Positions 1 through 7,437 of a stretch of 16,489 bases of DNA are shown here, piece after piece. The position numbers and the translations under genes were made by a program. The notes beneath the pieces were generated by a model. It ran no database searches. It saw nothing but the letters and a program-made list of their open reading frames with translations, and was not told the origin of the DNA. Origin of the DNA: CAYVMD01 sp964452465 (GTDB lineage: Bacteria > Armatimonadota > JACIXR01); contig CAYVMD010000046.1 of the NCBI GenBank assembly GCA_964452465.1, forward strand, positions 1 through 16,489, read 5' to 3'. Each line of letters starts with the position of its first letter. The first letter of the stretch is position 1.

Positions 1-159
1 GACATGTTAGGTGGACGCGCCCCGAGCAGTAGCACAGCAACACCGATCACATAGATTCCGCCGGCAACCCCATCCCCGTGGAAGGTGAAAGCCAGATCCA
101 GATCGTGGAGGAAAGCATCTGGCGCACCTATTGGGACACAAGGTACGAGCCATAAAGAA

Positions 160-681
160 ATGATCCGCTGGACGGTGCGAGATATCTCCAGGGCAGGACT
201 TCTTGGCGCCTTAGGGCTTGCCCTCCCCATGCTCTTCCACCTCGTGGGTTTGGGAAAGGTCTTCTTGCCCATGCACATACCGATCTTGGCGGGAGGATTC
301 CTCCTCCCGCCCTCCCTCGCTCTACTTTTGGGCTTCGTTATCCCTCCCCTATCTACCCTCCTCACCGGCATGCCCCCCGTAGTTCCCACCCTGCCCCTCA
401 TGATATGGGAGTTAGCAAGCCTGGGCGGGGTAACTGCCCTTCTCTACAGGAGATTAAAAGCAGGGTTGTGGCTAAGCCTTTTGGGAGGGCTAATCGGGGA
501 CCGATTAGCCCTTCTGCTTGCTGTATTCCTTCTCGGCAATTACCTGGGGATTAACCTTCCCCCTTGGGGGTATGTTGTAGGAGCGGTCGCTACGGGGCTT
601 CCCGGCATAGCGCTTCAATTGGTCGTCATCCCTCCCATCGTTTATTGGATGGAGAAGCGCCAAAGCGCTTTCCTCACCTGA
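160..681 (+). CDS. ECF transporter S component (substrate-binding membrane subunit), candidate metal or vitamin uptake
   Basis: This 173-residue, very hydrophobic protein has about six membrane segments and looks like an ECF-transporter S component of the PF12822-like type. Residues 34-50 (KVFLPMHIPILAGGFLL) and 67-73 (LLTGMPP) match what I remember as conserved blocks of a clostridial and thermophile S-component group of unknown substrate. The S component captures the substrate and docks on the EcfT-EcfA module, which is the next gene. The ATG at 160 is preferred because the longer reading from 85 adds 25 polar residues that do not fit a membrane protein. NikR two genes downstream suggests nickel or cobalt as substrate, but the protein lacks the N-terminal Met-His start typical of NikM/CbiM; its Met-His-Ile-Pro is internal (residues 38-41). 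The S-component call is fairly sure; the substrate is inferred from context. Confidence 0.72.
   Translation: MIRWTVRDISRAGLLGALGLALPMLFHLVGLGKVFLPMHIPILAGGFLLPPSLALLLGFVIPPLSTLLTGMPPVVPTLPLMIWELASLGGVTALLYRRLKAGLWLSLLGGLIGDRLALLLAVFLLGNYLGINLPPWGYVVGAVATGLPGIALQLVVIPPIVYWMEKRQSAFLT
486..512 (+). repeat. Perfect 12-bp inverted repeat (hairpin) inside the S-component gene
   Basis: Bases 486-497 and 501-512 are exact reverse complements separated by the three bases GGA, so the mRNA can form a GC-rich 12-bp stem. Further pairs (G485-T513 wobble, G484-C514) could extend it. It lies in the region encoding LIGDRLAL of the S component. No T-run follows, so it does not look like an intrinsic terminator. 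Confidence 0.8.
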
Positions 682-720
682 GACGAGGCTTTATAATCCT
701 TTAGGAATCGAAAAACGGAA

Positions 721-1989
721 TTGTCGAGCGCGTTCGTCGTTATCCTTCTGCTTCTCATCCTATTCTTCTTCCTTCCCTTTTGGGGATGGGAGATGCTATT
801 GGGTGGGGTTGCCCTCTCCTTCCTCCTCCTTCTATTTTCCCTCCCCCCCAAGAGATGGTTTCTAAGTAGGTTCCTCCCCTTCGTCATCTCAATGGGGACG
901 CTCGTTGGCTTTTCCCTCCTATTGGGAGGGAAAGGGGAGCGTATCTTGGATATAAGCCTCCGTTGTTGTGGGATCTTCCTTCTCCTATCCGCCGCGATGC
1001 TGAGGGTTCCTCCCGAGAGGATGCTCTCCCGCATGGCTGGAGAGGGCAAACCTTCTCCCTTTCTGCTTTTGCTATATTTGATCTTTAGGTATTTAAATTT
1101 AGTCCTGGAGGAAGGGAGGAGAATGGCAAGGGCTCTACAGGCGAGAGGGGGAAGTCTGAGGAGCTTTTCCCTACGAGAGATGAAGATCTTCTCGAACCTC
1201 ATCATAAGGAGCGTAGAAAGGAGCGAGATGGTGGCTTTAGCGATAGAGGCAAGGGGATGGGAAAGGGCGGTCCCCGCATCGCCTCTGGGAGAGGAGATAA
1301 AAGTGAAAGGTGTTTCCTTCGCTTATCCCGATGGGACGAGGGCTTTGGAGGATATCTCCTTCGTTATTAGAAAGGGGGAGAAGGTAGCGCTTTTGGGGGC
1401 AAACGGAGCAGGGAAAAGCACCCTGCTGTGGGTTTTGGGAGGTTTTTTGCCCTTCGAAGGGGAAATAGAGATCTTCGGTGTGCCCTTAACCAGGGAAAAT
1501 ATCCCCAAGATAAGGAAACTGGTGGGGATAGTTTTCGAGGATCCCGATGATCAACTGATAATGCCCAGCCTTCTGGAGGATGTAGTGTTCGGGCTCTTGA
1601 ATTTGGGGCATAATAGACAGGAGGCGGAGGAAATGGCAAGGGAAATGCTGATCAAGATGGGCTTGGAAGGCTACGAGGCACATCATCCTCACAACCTCTC
1701 TCAAGGGCAGAAGAAACGCGCCTCCTTAGCGGGGGTATTGGTTATGCGAGCAGAGGTTCTCCTTCTGGACGAACCTACAGCCAATTTGGATGCTCAGGGG
1801 AGAAGGGAACTTCTTCAGATACTTGGAGAGCTGGATAAGACGATGCTAATAGCGACCCATGACCTTGATAGTGTTCAAGAGATTTGCCCCCGAGCGTTAG
1901 TGTTGGAGAAGGGGAGATTGGTCTGGGACGGTGAGACGAGCAGGTTATTAGAGAATCCGTCTCTTCTTCGGGAATGGAAGATCATATGA
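721..1989 (+). CDS. Fused ECF transporter EcfT (membrane) and EcfA (ATPase) protein
   Basis: This 422-residue protein joins the two halves of an ECF energizing module. Residues 1-125 hold four or five membrane segments of EcfT. Two coupling-helix Ala-Arg-Gly motifs follow at 141-143 and 177-179. Residues 192-422 form a complete ABC ATPase: Walker A GANGAGKST (226-234), Q-loop DPDDQL with Q278, signature LSQGQ (326-330), Walker B with D350 and E351, and H-loop H380. In other ECF systems T and A are usually separate proteins, often with two different ATPases; one fused ATPase implies a homodimer. The start is TTG at 721, because an in-frame stop at 694-696 rules out an earlier one. The Shine-Dalgarno is weak (AGGA at 703-706). 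The gene follows the S component by 39 bases and precedes nikR by 13. Confidence 0.88.
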   Translation: MSSAFVVILLLLILFFFLPFWGWEMLLGGVALSFLLLLFSLPPKRWFLSRFLPFVISMGTLVGFSLLLGGKGERILDISLRCCGIFLLLSAAMLRVPPERMLSRMAGEGKPSPFLLLLYLIFRYLNLVLEEGRRMARALQARGGSLRSFSLREMKIFSNLIIRSVERSEMVALAIEARGWERAVPASPLGEEIKVKGVSFAYPDGTRALEDISFVIRKGEKVALLGANGAGKSTLLWVLGGFLPFEGEIEIFGVPLTRENIPKIRKLVGIVFEDPDDQLIMPSLLEDVVFGLLNLGHNRQEAEEMAREMLIKMGLEGYEAHHPHNLSQGQKKRASLAGVLVMRAEVLLLDEPTANLDAQGRRELLQILGELDKTMLIATHDLDSVQEICPRALVLEKGRLVWDGETSRLLENPSLLREWKII

Positions 1990-2002
1990 GGAGGGAGATA
2001 GA

Positions 2003-2425
2003 ATGAAGGAGAAAGTGGTGAGATTCGGCATCTCCATGAATCCCGATCTTCTCCAGAGGTTGGATGAGTTCGTGAAAGAGATGAATTATGCCAACCGATC
2101 GGAGGCGTTGAGGGCGATCCTCAAGAAAGAATTGGTGAAAAAGGAGTGGGAGGAGGAAGAGAAGGAAACGGTGGGGGTGTTGACCATTGTATACGATCAT
2201 CATCACAAAGAGCTTATCTACAATCTTCTGGAAGAGCAGCACCATTTCCATCCCTTGATCATATCCTCCCTTCACATCCATCTGGACGAGGACAATTGCG
2301 TTGAAGCAGTAATGATGAGGGGAAAAGTAAAGGATATAAAGGAAGCGAGCAGGCACCTTTCCTCCATCAAGGGGATAAAATATAGCAACCTCGCCTTAGC
2401 GACCACTGGAAAAGAAATCCCTTAA
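2003..2425 (+). CDS. nikR: Nickel-responsive transcriptional regulator NikR
   Basis: At 140 residues it has the usual NikR length. Residues 5-45 form the ribbon-helix-helix DNA-binding domain (VVRFGISMNPDLLQRLDEFV and the following helix). Residues 57-135 form the ACT-like metal-binding domain. The four square-planar nickel ligands of E. coli NikR (H76, H87, H89, C95) match H80, H91, H93 and C99 here with identical spacing (12 residues from the preceding Gln to the first H of HxH, then 6 to Cys). The start at 2003 is fixed by GGAGG at 1990-1994. The gene lies 13 bases after the EcfT-EcfA gene, so it is very probably co-transcribed with the transporter and represses it when nickel is plentiful. 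The operon promoter and operator would lie left of this window. Confidence 0.93.
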   Translation: MKEKVVRFGISMNPDLLQRLDEFVKEMNYANRSEALRAILKKELVKKEWEEEEKETVGVLTIVYDHHHKELIYNLLEEQHHFHPLIISSLHIHLDEDNCVEAVMMRGKVKDIKEASRHLSSIKGIKYSNLALATTGKEIP

Positions 2426-2436
2426 TTTTTAAAGTG

Positions 2437-2460
2437 GATTGCATTATAATTTTTTCAATC
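2437..2460 (+). promoter_or_regulatory. Candidate promoter -10 (TATAAT) inside an inverted repeat, upstream of the S55 protein gene
   Basis: A perfect TATAAT lies at 2445-2450, 35 bases before the ATG at 2486. It is flanked by the inverted repeat GATTG (2437-2441) and CAATC (2456-2460), 14 bases apart. No good -35 box is seen; TTAATT at 2422-2427 is a poor match. The arrangement could be a promoter with an overlapping operator, but the half-sites are short. Confidence 0.35.
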
Positions 2461-2485
2461 AAAGCGGAAAAGGAGGAGTGAATAG

Positions 2486-5400
2486 ATGCGCAAATTGACA
2501 TTCATAGTAGCGATGTTCATCTCCCTCGCTTCCTTCGCCCTCTCCTTCAACCCCGAGACCATGCTAAGGACTAAGGATCTAAAACGAGGGATGAAGGGAT
2601 TCGGGTTAACGGTCTTCAAGGGGACGAAGATCGAGAAGTTCGATGTGGAGATATTGGGCGTTTTGCCCAAGGAGGATGTGACCGGGGACATAATCCTAGC
2701 TCGTCTATCGGGAGGACCGATAACGGAGAGAGGAGCTATGGTCATCGCTGGGATGAGCGGGAGCCCGGTCTATATAAACGGCAAGCTCATCGGAGCTGTA
2801 GCCCTAACCTGGCTCTTCTCCAAGGAACCCATTGCGGGCATCCGTCCCATCGAGGACATGCTGAAGATGGGGCCAAGCAGGGGTTTCCCTTCAGCACCCG
2901 TTAAGGTGAGGAGCAGTGCGTTTAGGGAGCTGGGAATAAATCCTCCTTCCGGAGAGGATTACATCACCATGGTTCCTCTCGCCACTCCTCTCATGGTATC
3001 TGGGCTTTCCGAAAGGGCTTTGGAAAGGATAGCCCCCATCTTGAAAAAGACGGGCTTCCTCATTATGCAAGCTCCCTCGGGGGGCAAGGTAGAGGTTGAG
3101 GGTCCCTTCATCCCGGGGGCTGCCCTCGGTTGTCAATTGGTCAGCGGAGACATCCAAATGACCGCAGTGGGGACGCTTACTTATATAGAGAACGGGGAAT
3201 TCGTCGCCTTCGGGCATTCCATGATGGACCTGGGGGAGGTGGAGATGCCGATAACCTCCGCTTATGTGCACGAGGTTATTCCCAGTTACCAATTCTCCAC
3301 CAAACTTGCCTCTCCTGGAGAGGTAAAGGGTTCCCTCTTGAGGGATGGAGCCTTTGCTATAAGTGGGCGCTTGGGGACAAACGCAAAGATGCTTCCCGTT
3401 TCCATAGAAGTGGAGGAAAAGGGAAAGAGAAAACAAACCTTTAATGTGGAAGTAGTAAAGCATCCCTCCCTCACCCCCTCCCTTGTGGGTGGTGCTCTTT
3501 CCTCCGCCCTTTTCCTTACTTTCCCCGATACGGTGGATGCCCTCACCAAAATCAAGGTAGATGTCCAATTAGAAGGAGGCAAGCGGATAATAAGGGAGGA
3601 TCTCTTCTCCTCCTCTTATGGGGCAAGCTTCAATGTTCTCTTGCTCCCAGAGGATCTCCTCGACCTTCTCCAAAATAACCCCTTCCAAAGCATCCGACCC
3701 GAGAGGGTGCAGATCAAAGTGGAGGTGGAAAGGGGAAAGAAAGAAGCAGAGGTGATGAGAATAAGGACGGATAAAGCGGTTGTTCAACCGGGGGAGAAGA
3801 TAAATTTAAGCGTTTATCTCAAACCCTATGGTAAGGAGGAGATATGCCTCCCCCTGGAGATAGAGATCCCTAAGGAAGCTAGCCAAGGGAGAGCCCAAAT
3901 CATCGTGGGAGCGGGCGCTCAGATCGCCCCTCAGACGAGGGGGGTGAAAAGACCCACCAATTTGGATGATCTCCTCCAAAACCTCCAAGAAAGCCCCAAG
4001 AACAACGAACTATTCGTTTGCTTGGTCATGCCCCAATCCCGCTTTCAGGTGGGGGATAAATTGCTTTCCCCCCTTCCTCCTGGTATAGAAGGCATGATCT
4101 CCTCTCCTAAATCCTCCCCTCTTTACCGCATCCCCTATGTAAAGGTAAAGAGCCTACCTACCGAATGGGTGCTATTTGGGGTTCGTAGCATCGCCATCAC
4201 CATATCCAAGACCAAAGAACAGGTAACTCCCTCCGAGGAAGCTCCCCCACCCGGGGCGGGTCCCGAAGAGGGTGCCGGAGGCGAGGAGGGAGAGTATAGC
4301 GAGGAAGAGGGATATGGGGAGTTAGAAGGAGCCTATGTAGGGGAGTTATCGCTTGTTTCCCACAGGGTTAGTAATTCCCAGCTCCCTCCCCCTATAATGC
4401 TGGATGCCCCCCCTTCCCAGCAATCGCAACCCGAGCCCCCTCCTTCGCCACCAGCTCCCCCCAGCCCCCCTACCCCTCCTACCCAACCCTCGAGGAGGCA
4501 ATGGGTGGAAAGGGGATATGAGGCGTTCTCCAAAGGAGAGGTGCACACGACCGTCGTGAATAAAAGAGGGGAGATCACCCTGGCTCCCCAATGGAGAAAG
4601 ATCGCGGTCCTGCCCGGCTCCCTCCTTCTTTCCGCCCTGGAAGAGGGGGATGGCTATCTCGTAACCACTTTGGAGAATGGGGCGATATACGCAGTTAACG
4701 CTCAGGGGACTAGGGAGGTCCTCCGCAGTAAAGAAGCGGGATTGCGCTTGGTAAGGTGGCAAAATAGGCTATATGCCACTTCCTTCCCGGGAGGAAGGAT
4801 CTACGCTTTTGATCCGGGGGAGGGTAAGCTCACCCTTATAGCGGAGTTGCCGGTTGAATACATATGGGCGCTCCTCCCTACTGGGGACCGCTTGCTCATC
4901 GCCACCGGCGGGGAAGCAGGTAAGCTGTATAGTTTGGATAAGGATGGAGGAACCATGCTCCTTTACCAAGCCCCTGACCAACATATCATGAGCATAGCGG
5001 AGAAAGGCAACGCTCTTTTGCTCGGGACATCCCCTCAAGGATTGGTGATTTCCTTGGAGGGCAACGAAGGGAGGATCCTTTTCTCCACCTCTCAAACGGT
5101 TAACGCTATTCTCGTGGCAAGGGATGGCAAGGTGTATGTGGGCTCTTATCCAGGTGGTAAGGTTTGGGAGATCACCTCTAAGGGCGTAAACTCATCGATA
5201 GATACTCAGGAAAAGGGCATATTCTCCCTCATAGAGGACGAGGGCTTCCTATTGATAGGGACCGGAGATAGGGGGAGGGTATATTTAGCGGATGCTTTGG
5301 CGCCGGATAAGGGGGGTCTGATTTGCAAGGACGAGAGCTCTCATATAACGGGTTTCCAGAAGACCTCCAAAGGCATCTTAGCCCTTGCCTCTAATCCTCC

Positions 5401-6325
5401 TTCCCTTCTCCTCTCCTCTTCTTCCTATGCGCGAGAGGGAACCTTCGTTTCCTCGGTCTTTGATGGAGGGATAACTTGCAGATGGGGAAAGGTGAAGATA
5501 GACGCGGATATCCCCCCAGGTTGCGAGGTAAGCGTGGAGACGAGAAGCGGGTTCTCTGGTGTGCCGAACGAGGGTTGGAGTCCTTGGATGCCCTGTGGGA
5601 TGGATGGAAAGATCTTGAGCCCTCCCGCTCGTTTTTTGCAATATAGGGTGAGGTTGAAAACCTCCGACCCTTCCCAGACGCCGGTCCTTCACAGTATCTC
5701 CGTCTCCCTCCGCCCTCAAAACCTACCTCCTTCTTTGACTTTAGAAACGCCTGGCTGGGGCGATCACCTCTCAGGTAGCGTGGAGATAAAATGGAAGGCT
5801 AATGATCCTAACAACGATGCCTTAGTTGCGGAGATATATACCTCCCAGGATGCGAGTAATTGGAAGAAGGAAGGAGAAGTTCCCGCCTCTCAGGCATCCT
5901 ACAAGGTGGATACGAAGAAATTGGAGGATGGGGCATGGTATTTGATGGTCTCCGTTTCCGACAGGCCTGGCAATCCCGAGGAGGAAGCACTAACGACCAA
6001 GAAGATAGTGAAGGTTGTGGTGGATAACACTCCTCCCGAGGTTTACCTCTTCCGTAGGGAAATGAAGATAGAAGGAGGAGTAGTGAAACTGGATGGTATA
6101 GCCTACGACAAACAAAGCCCCATCACCGAGGTTACTTTCACCTTGGATGGCAACAAGATCTCCTACTCCACTACTCCCCTTGATGGCTTCTTCGACAGCG
6201 ATAACGAACCCTTCTCCCTTCAAACCCCTCCTTTACAAGCGGGAGAACATACCCTTAAGATCAAGGTGAAGGATTCCGCAGGGAACGAGAAGACGGTGGA
6301 GGAAAAGGTTAAAATAGGAAAGTAA
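2486..6325 (+). CDS. Secreted multi-domain protein: SpoIVB-like S55 peptidase domain, Pro-rich linker, beta-propeller and Ig-like domains
   Basis: This 1279-residue protein starts with a signal peptide (about residues 1-20; AGGAGG at 2471-2476 fixes the start). Residues 25-345 resemble the SpoIVB peptidase S55 family: GMSGSPVY (89-96) carries the presumed catalytic Ser, followed by NGKLIGAV and the IAGIRPIEDML block; AFGH (241-244) carries the presumed catalytic His. Residues 346-580 are unassigned beta-rich sequence. Residues 583-670 are acidic, then Pro-rich linker. Residues 700-940 contain at least six repeats of the type GxIYAxD (near 732, 771, 813, 853, 892, 931), which indicates a beta-propeller. 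Residues 985-1080 are a beta-sandwich module that, from memory, often follows such propellers; 1083-1180 and 1183-1279 are Ig-like. It is probably periplasmic or surface-exposed. Substrate unknown. URO-D gene starts 8 bases downstream. Confidence 0.8.
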   Translation: MRKLTFIVAMFISLASFALSFNPETMLRTKDLKRGMKGFGLTVFKGTKIEKFDVEILGVLPKEDVTGDIILARLSGGPITERGAMVIAGMSGSPVYINGKLIGAVALTWLFSKEPIAGIRPIEDMLKMGPSRGFPSAPVKVRSSAFRELGINPPSGEDYITMVPLATPLMVSGLSERALERIAPILKKTGFLIMQAPSGGKVEVEGPFIPGAALGCQLVSGDIQMTAVGTLTYIENGEFVAFGHSMMDLGEVEMPITSAYVHEVIPSYQFSTKLASPGEVKGSLLRDGAFAISGRLGTNAKMLPVSIEVEEKGKRKQTFNVEVVKHPSLTPSLVGGALSSALFLTFPDTVDALTKIKVDVQLEGGKRIIREDLFSSSYGASFNVLLLPEDLLDLLQNNPFQSIRPERVQIKVEVERGKKEAEVMRIRTDKAVVQPGEKINLSVYLKPYGKEEICLPLEIEIPKEASQGRAQIIVGAGAQIAPQTRGVKRPTNLDDLLQNLQESPKNNELFVCLVMPQSRFQVGDKLLSPLPPGIEGMISSPKSSPLYRIPYVKVKSLPTEWVLFGVRSIAITISKTKEQVTPSEEAPPPGAGPEEGAGGEEGEYSEEEGYGELEGAYVGELSLVSHRVSNSQLPPPIMLDAPPSQQSQPEPPPSPPAPPSPPTPPTQPSRRQWVERGYEAFSKGEVHTTVVNKRGEITLAPQWRKIAVLPGSLLLSALEEGDGYLVTTLENGAIYAVNAQGTREVLRSKEAGLRLVRWQNRLYATSFPGGRIYAFDPGEGKLTLIAELPVEYIWALLPTGDRLLIATGGEAGKLYSLDKDGGTMLLYQAPDQHIMSIAEKGNALLLGTSPQGLVISLEGNEGRILFSTSQTVNAILVARDGKVYVGSYPGGKVWEITSKGVNSSIDTQEKGIFSLIEDEGFLLIGTGDRGRVYLADALAPDKGGLICKDESSHITGFQKTSKGILALASNPPSLLLSSSSYAREGTFVSSVFDGGITCRWGKVKIDADIPPGCEVSVETRSGFSGVPNEGWSPWMPCGMDGKILSPPARFLQYRVRLKTSDPSQTPVLHSISVSLRPQNLPPSLTLETPGWGDHLSGSVEIKWKANDPNNDALVAEIYTSQDASNWKKEGEVPASQASYKVDTKKLEDGAWYLMVSVSDRPGNPEEEALTTKKIVKVVVDNTPPEVYLFRREMKIEGGVVKLDGIAYDKQSPITEVTFTLDGNKISYSTTPLDGFFDSDNEPFSLQTPPLQAGEHTLKIKVKDSAGNEKTVEEKVKIGK
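4457..4489 (-). other. Strong potential G-quadruplex tract on the minus strand in the Pro-rich linker
   Basis: The plus strand has C runs at 4457-4462, 4465-4470, 4473-4476, 4482-4484 and 4487-4489. The minus strand therefore reads G3-N2-G3-N5-G4-N2-G6-N2-G6, well above the minimum for a quadruplex. It encodes the Pro-rich linker of the S55 protein, so the bias is partly explained by CCC/CCT proline codons. Confidence 0.6.
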
Positions 6326-6333
6326 GAACCCGC

Positions 6334-7419
6334 ATGAACGATAGGGAGAGGTTTTGGAATCTCTTAGAGTATAAAGAGGTAGACCGCTGCGTTTATGGGG
6401 TGGGGATGGGGATGTGGCCAGAAACGATCGAGAGATGGCAGAGGGAGGGCTACGATCCCCTCCAGCCCTTGCCTTTTCCCACCGACCATTGGGAATGGAT
6501 TGGGCATTGGTTCTTCCCTCATCCTCCTTTCGAACGCCAGGTGATATCCGAGGACGAGGAGACGATCGTTTACATAAACCATGAGGGCATCCTCATGCGA
6601 GAGTTCAAGAAGAACCCGATGTCCTCCATGCCCCAATTTTTGAGGTTTCCGGTGGAGAGGAGGGAGGATTTCCAGCGTTTCTTCCTGGAAAGGATGCGCC
6701 CCAACCTTGAGGAACGAATAGGACCGGGTTGGGTTGAGAAATTGAGATCCTATCGAGGCAGGGATTTCCCCTTGATAATAATCGCGGATCGCTGGGGAGG
6801 CTTCTTTGGACCATTGCGCAATCTGGTAGGGGTGGAAAAGTTATGCATGCTCTTTTACGACGATCCCGCCTTCGTCGAGGAGATGATGGATGCGGTAGCG
6901 GATTTCTTGATCCAAATGATGGAGCGCATCCTGGAACATACCGATATAGACATGTTCGGCTTCTGGGAGGATATGGCTTATAAGACGGGACCCCTTATAA
7001 GTCCAGATATGGTAAGGAAGTTCATGTTGCCGAGATATAGGAGGGTCGTCGAGTTTCTGCGCTCCCGAGGAGTGAAGTGGATTTCCCTGGACAGCGATGG
7101 GAACATATCCTCCCTAATTCCAATATGGTTGGAGGCGGGCATAAATTTCCTCTATCCATTCGAGGTGCAGGCAGGAATGGATGTGGTGGAAGTAAGAAGG
7201 AAGTTCGGTAAGGAATTGCGGATGATGGGAGGCATAGATAAGCGGGCTTTAGCAAAGGGGCCCGAAGCTATAGATGCAGAGTTAAAACGAATAGCCCCCC
7301 TGGTGCAGGAAGGAGGTTATATCCCCGCCCCCGACCATGGGATACCTCCGGATGTTCCTTACCCCCATTATCTTTATTTCATGGAACGACTTTTCGAATT
7401 ATGCAGGGGAAGATCTTGA
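6334..7419 (+). CDS. Uroporphyrinogen decarboxylase (URO-D) family protein, not HemE
   Basis: This 361-residue protein has the overall pattern of the URO-D superfamily (PF01208): an N-terminal RERFWNLLEYKEVDR, a core IIIADRWGGFFGPLRNLVG (148-166), WEDMAYKTGPLISPDMVRKFMLPRYR (211-236), MGGIDKRALAKG (298-309) and a C-terminal PAPDHGIPPDVPYPHY (331-346). It lacks the N-terminal RQAGRYLPEY-type block of true HemE, so heme synthesis is unlikely. It also lacks the His-x-Cys zinc ligands of MtaA-type corrinoid methyltransferases: the corresponding stretch reads SLDSDGN (251-257). The family contains many uncharacterised members, often linked to methyl transfer or carbohydrate and aromatic metabolism. 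It starts 8 bases after the S55 protein with no clear Shine-Dalgarno, so translation is probably coupled. Cytoplasmic; substrate unknown. Confidence 0.82.
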   Translation: MNDRERFWNLLEYKEVDRCVYGVGMGMWPETIERWQREGYDPLQPLPFPTDHWEWIGHWFFPHPPFERQVISEDEETIVYINHEGILMREFKKNPMSSMPQFLRFPVERREDFQRFFLERMRPNLEERIGPGWVEKLRSYRGRDFPLIIIADRWGGFFGPLRNLVGVEKLCMLFYDDPAFVEEMMDAVADFLIQMMERILEHTDIDMFGFWEDMAYKTGPLISPDMVRKFMLPRYRRVVEFLRSRGVKWISLDSDGNISSLIPIWLEAGINFLYPFEVQAGMDVVEVRRKFGKELRMMGGIDKRALAKGPEAIDAELKRIAPLVQEGGYIPAPDHGIPPDVPYPHYLYFMERLFELCRGRS

Positions 7420-7423
7420 AAAT

Positions 7424-7437
7424 TGCCCGAAAGGGCA
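7424..7437 (+). repeat. Small inverted repeat with GAAA tetraloop after the URO-D gene
   Basis: TGCCC (7424-7428), GAAA, GGGCA (7433-7437) forms a 5-bp stem with a stable GNRA loop, five bases after the URO-D stop codon and touching the -35 box of the next promoter. It has no T-run on the plus strand, so it is not a classical terminator. It may protect the 3' end of the upstream mRNA or bind a regulator. Confidence 0.4.

Noticed and set aside
33..155. Open stretch of 40 codons on the plus strand ending in TAA at 153-155, four bases before the S-component start; it could be the tail of an upstream operon gene.
   Set aside because: An in-frame TAG at 30-32 closes it on the left, and no start with a ribosome-binding site is visible. 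A minus-strand frame across 1-160 is also open, with a hydrophobic run (GGIYVIGVAVLLLGA), so neither can be called.
85..159. N-terminal extension of the S component from the ATG at 85.
   Set aside because: The extra 25 residues are basic and polar, unlike an S-component N-terminus, and ATG 160 fits the first membrane helix.
691..697. TTATAAT between the S component and EcfT-EcfA genes as an internal promoter.
   Set aside because: No -35 box at suitable spacing was found and the genes form an operon, so a chance match is more likely.
642..1205. 187-codon open frame on the minus strand opposite the S component and EcfT.
   Set aside because: The predicted protein is rich in Arg and Lys without any recognisable motif, and it lies opposite the clearly coding EcfT.
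2891..3568. 225-codon minus-strand frame opposite the S55 domain.
   Set aside because: The plus-strand frame carries the conserved GMSGSP and AFGH motifs; the minus frame has no motif.
6334..7419. Call as HemE (heme biosynthesis).
   Set aside because: The RQAGRYLPEY-type N-terminal motif and HemE active-site pattern are absent.
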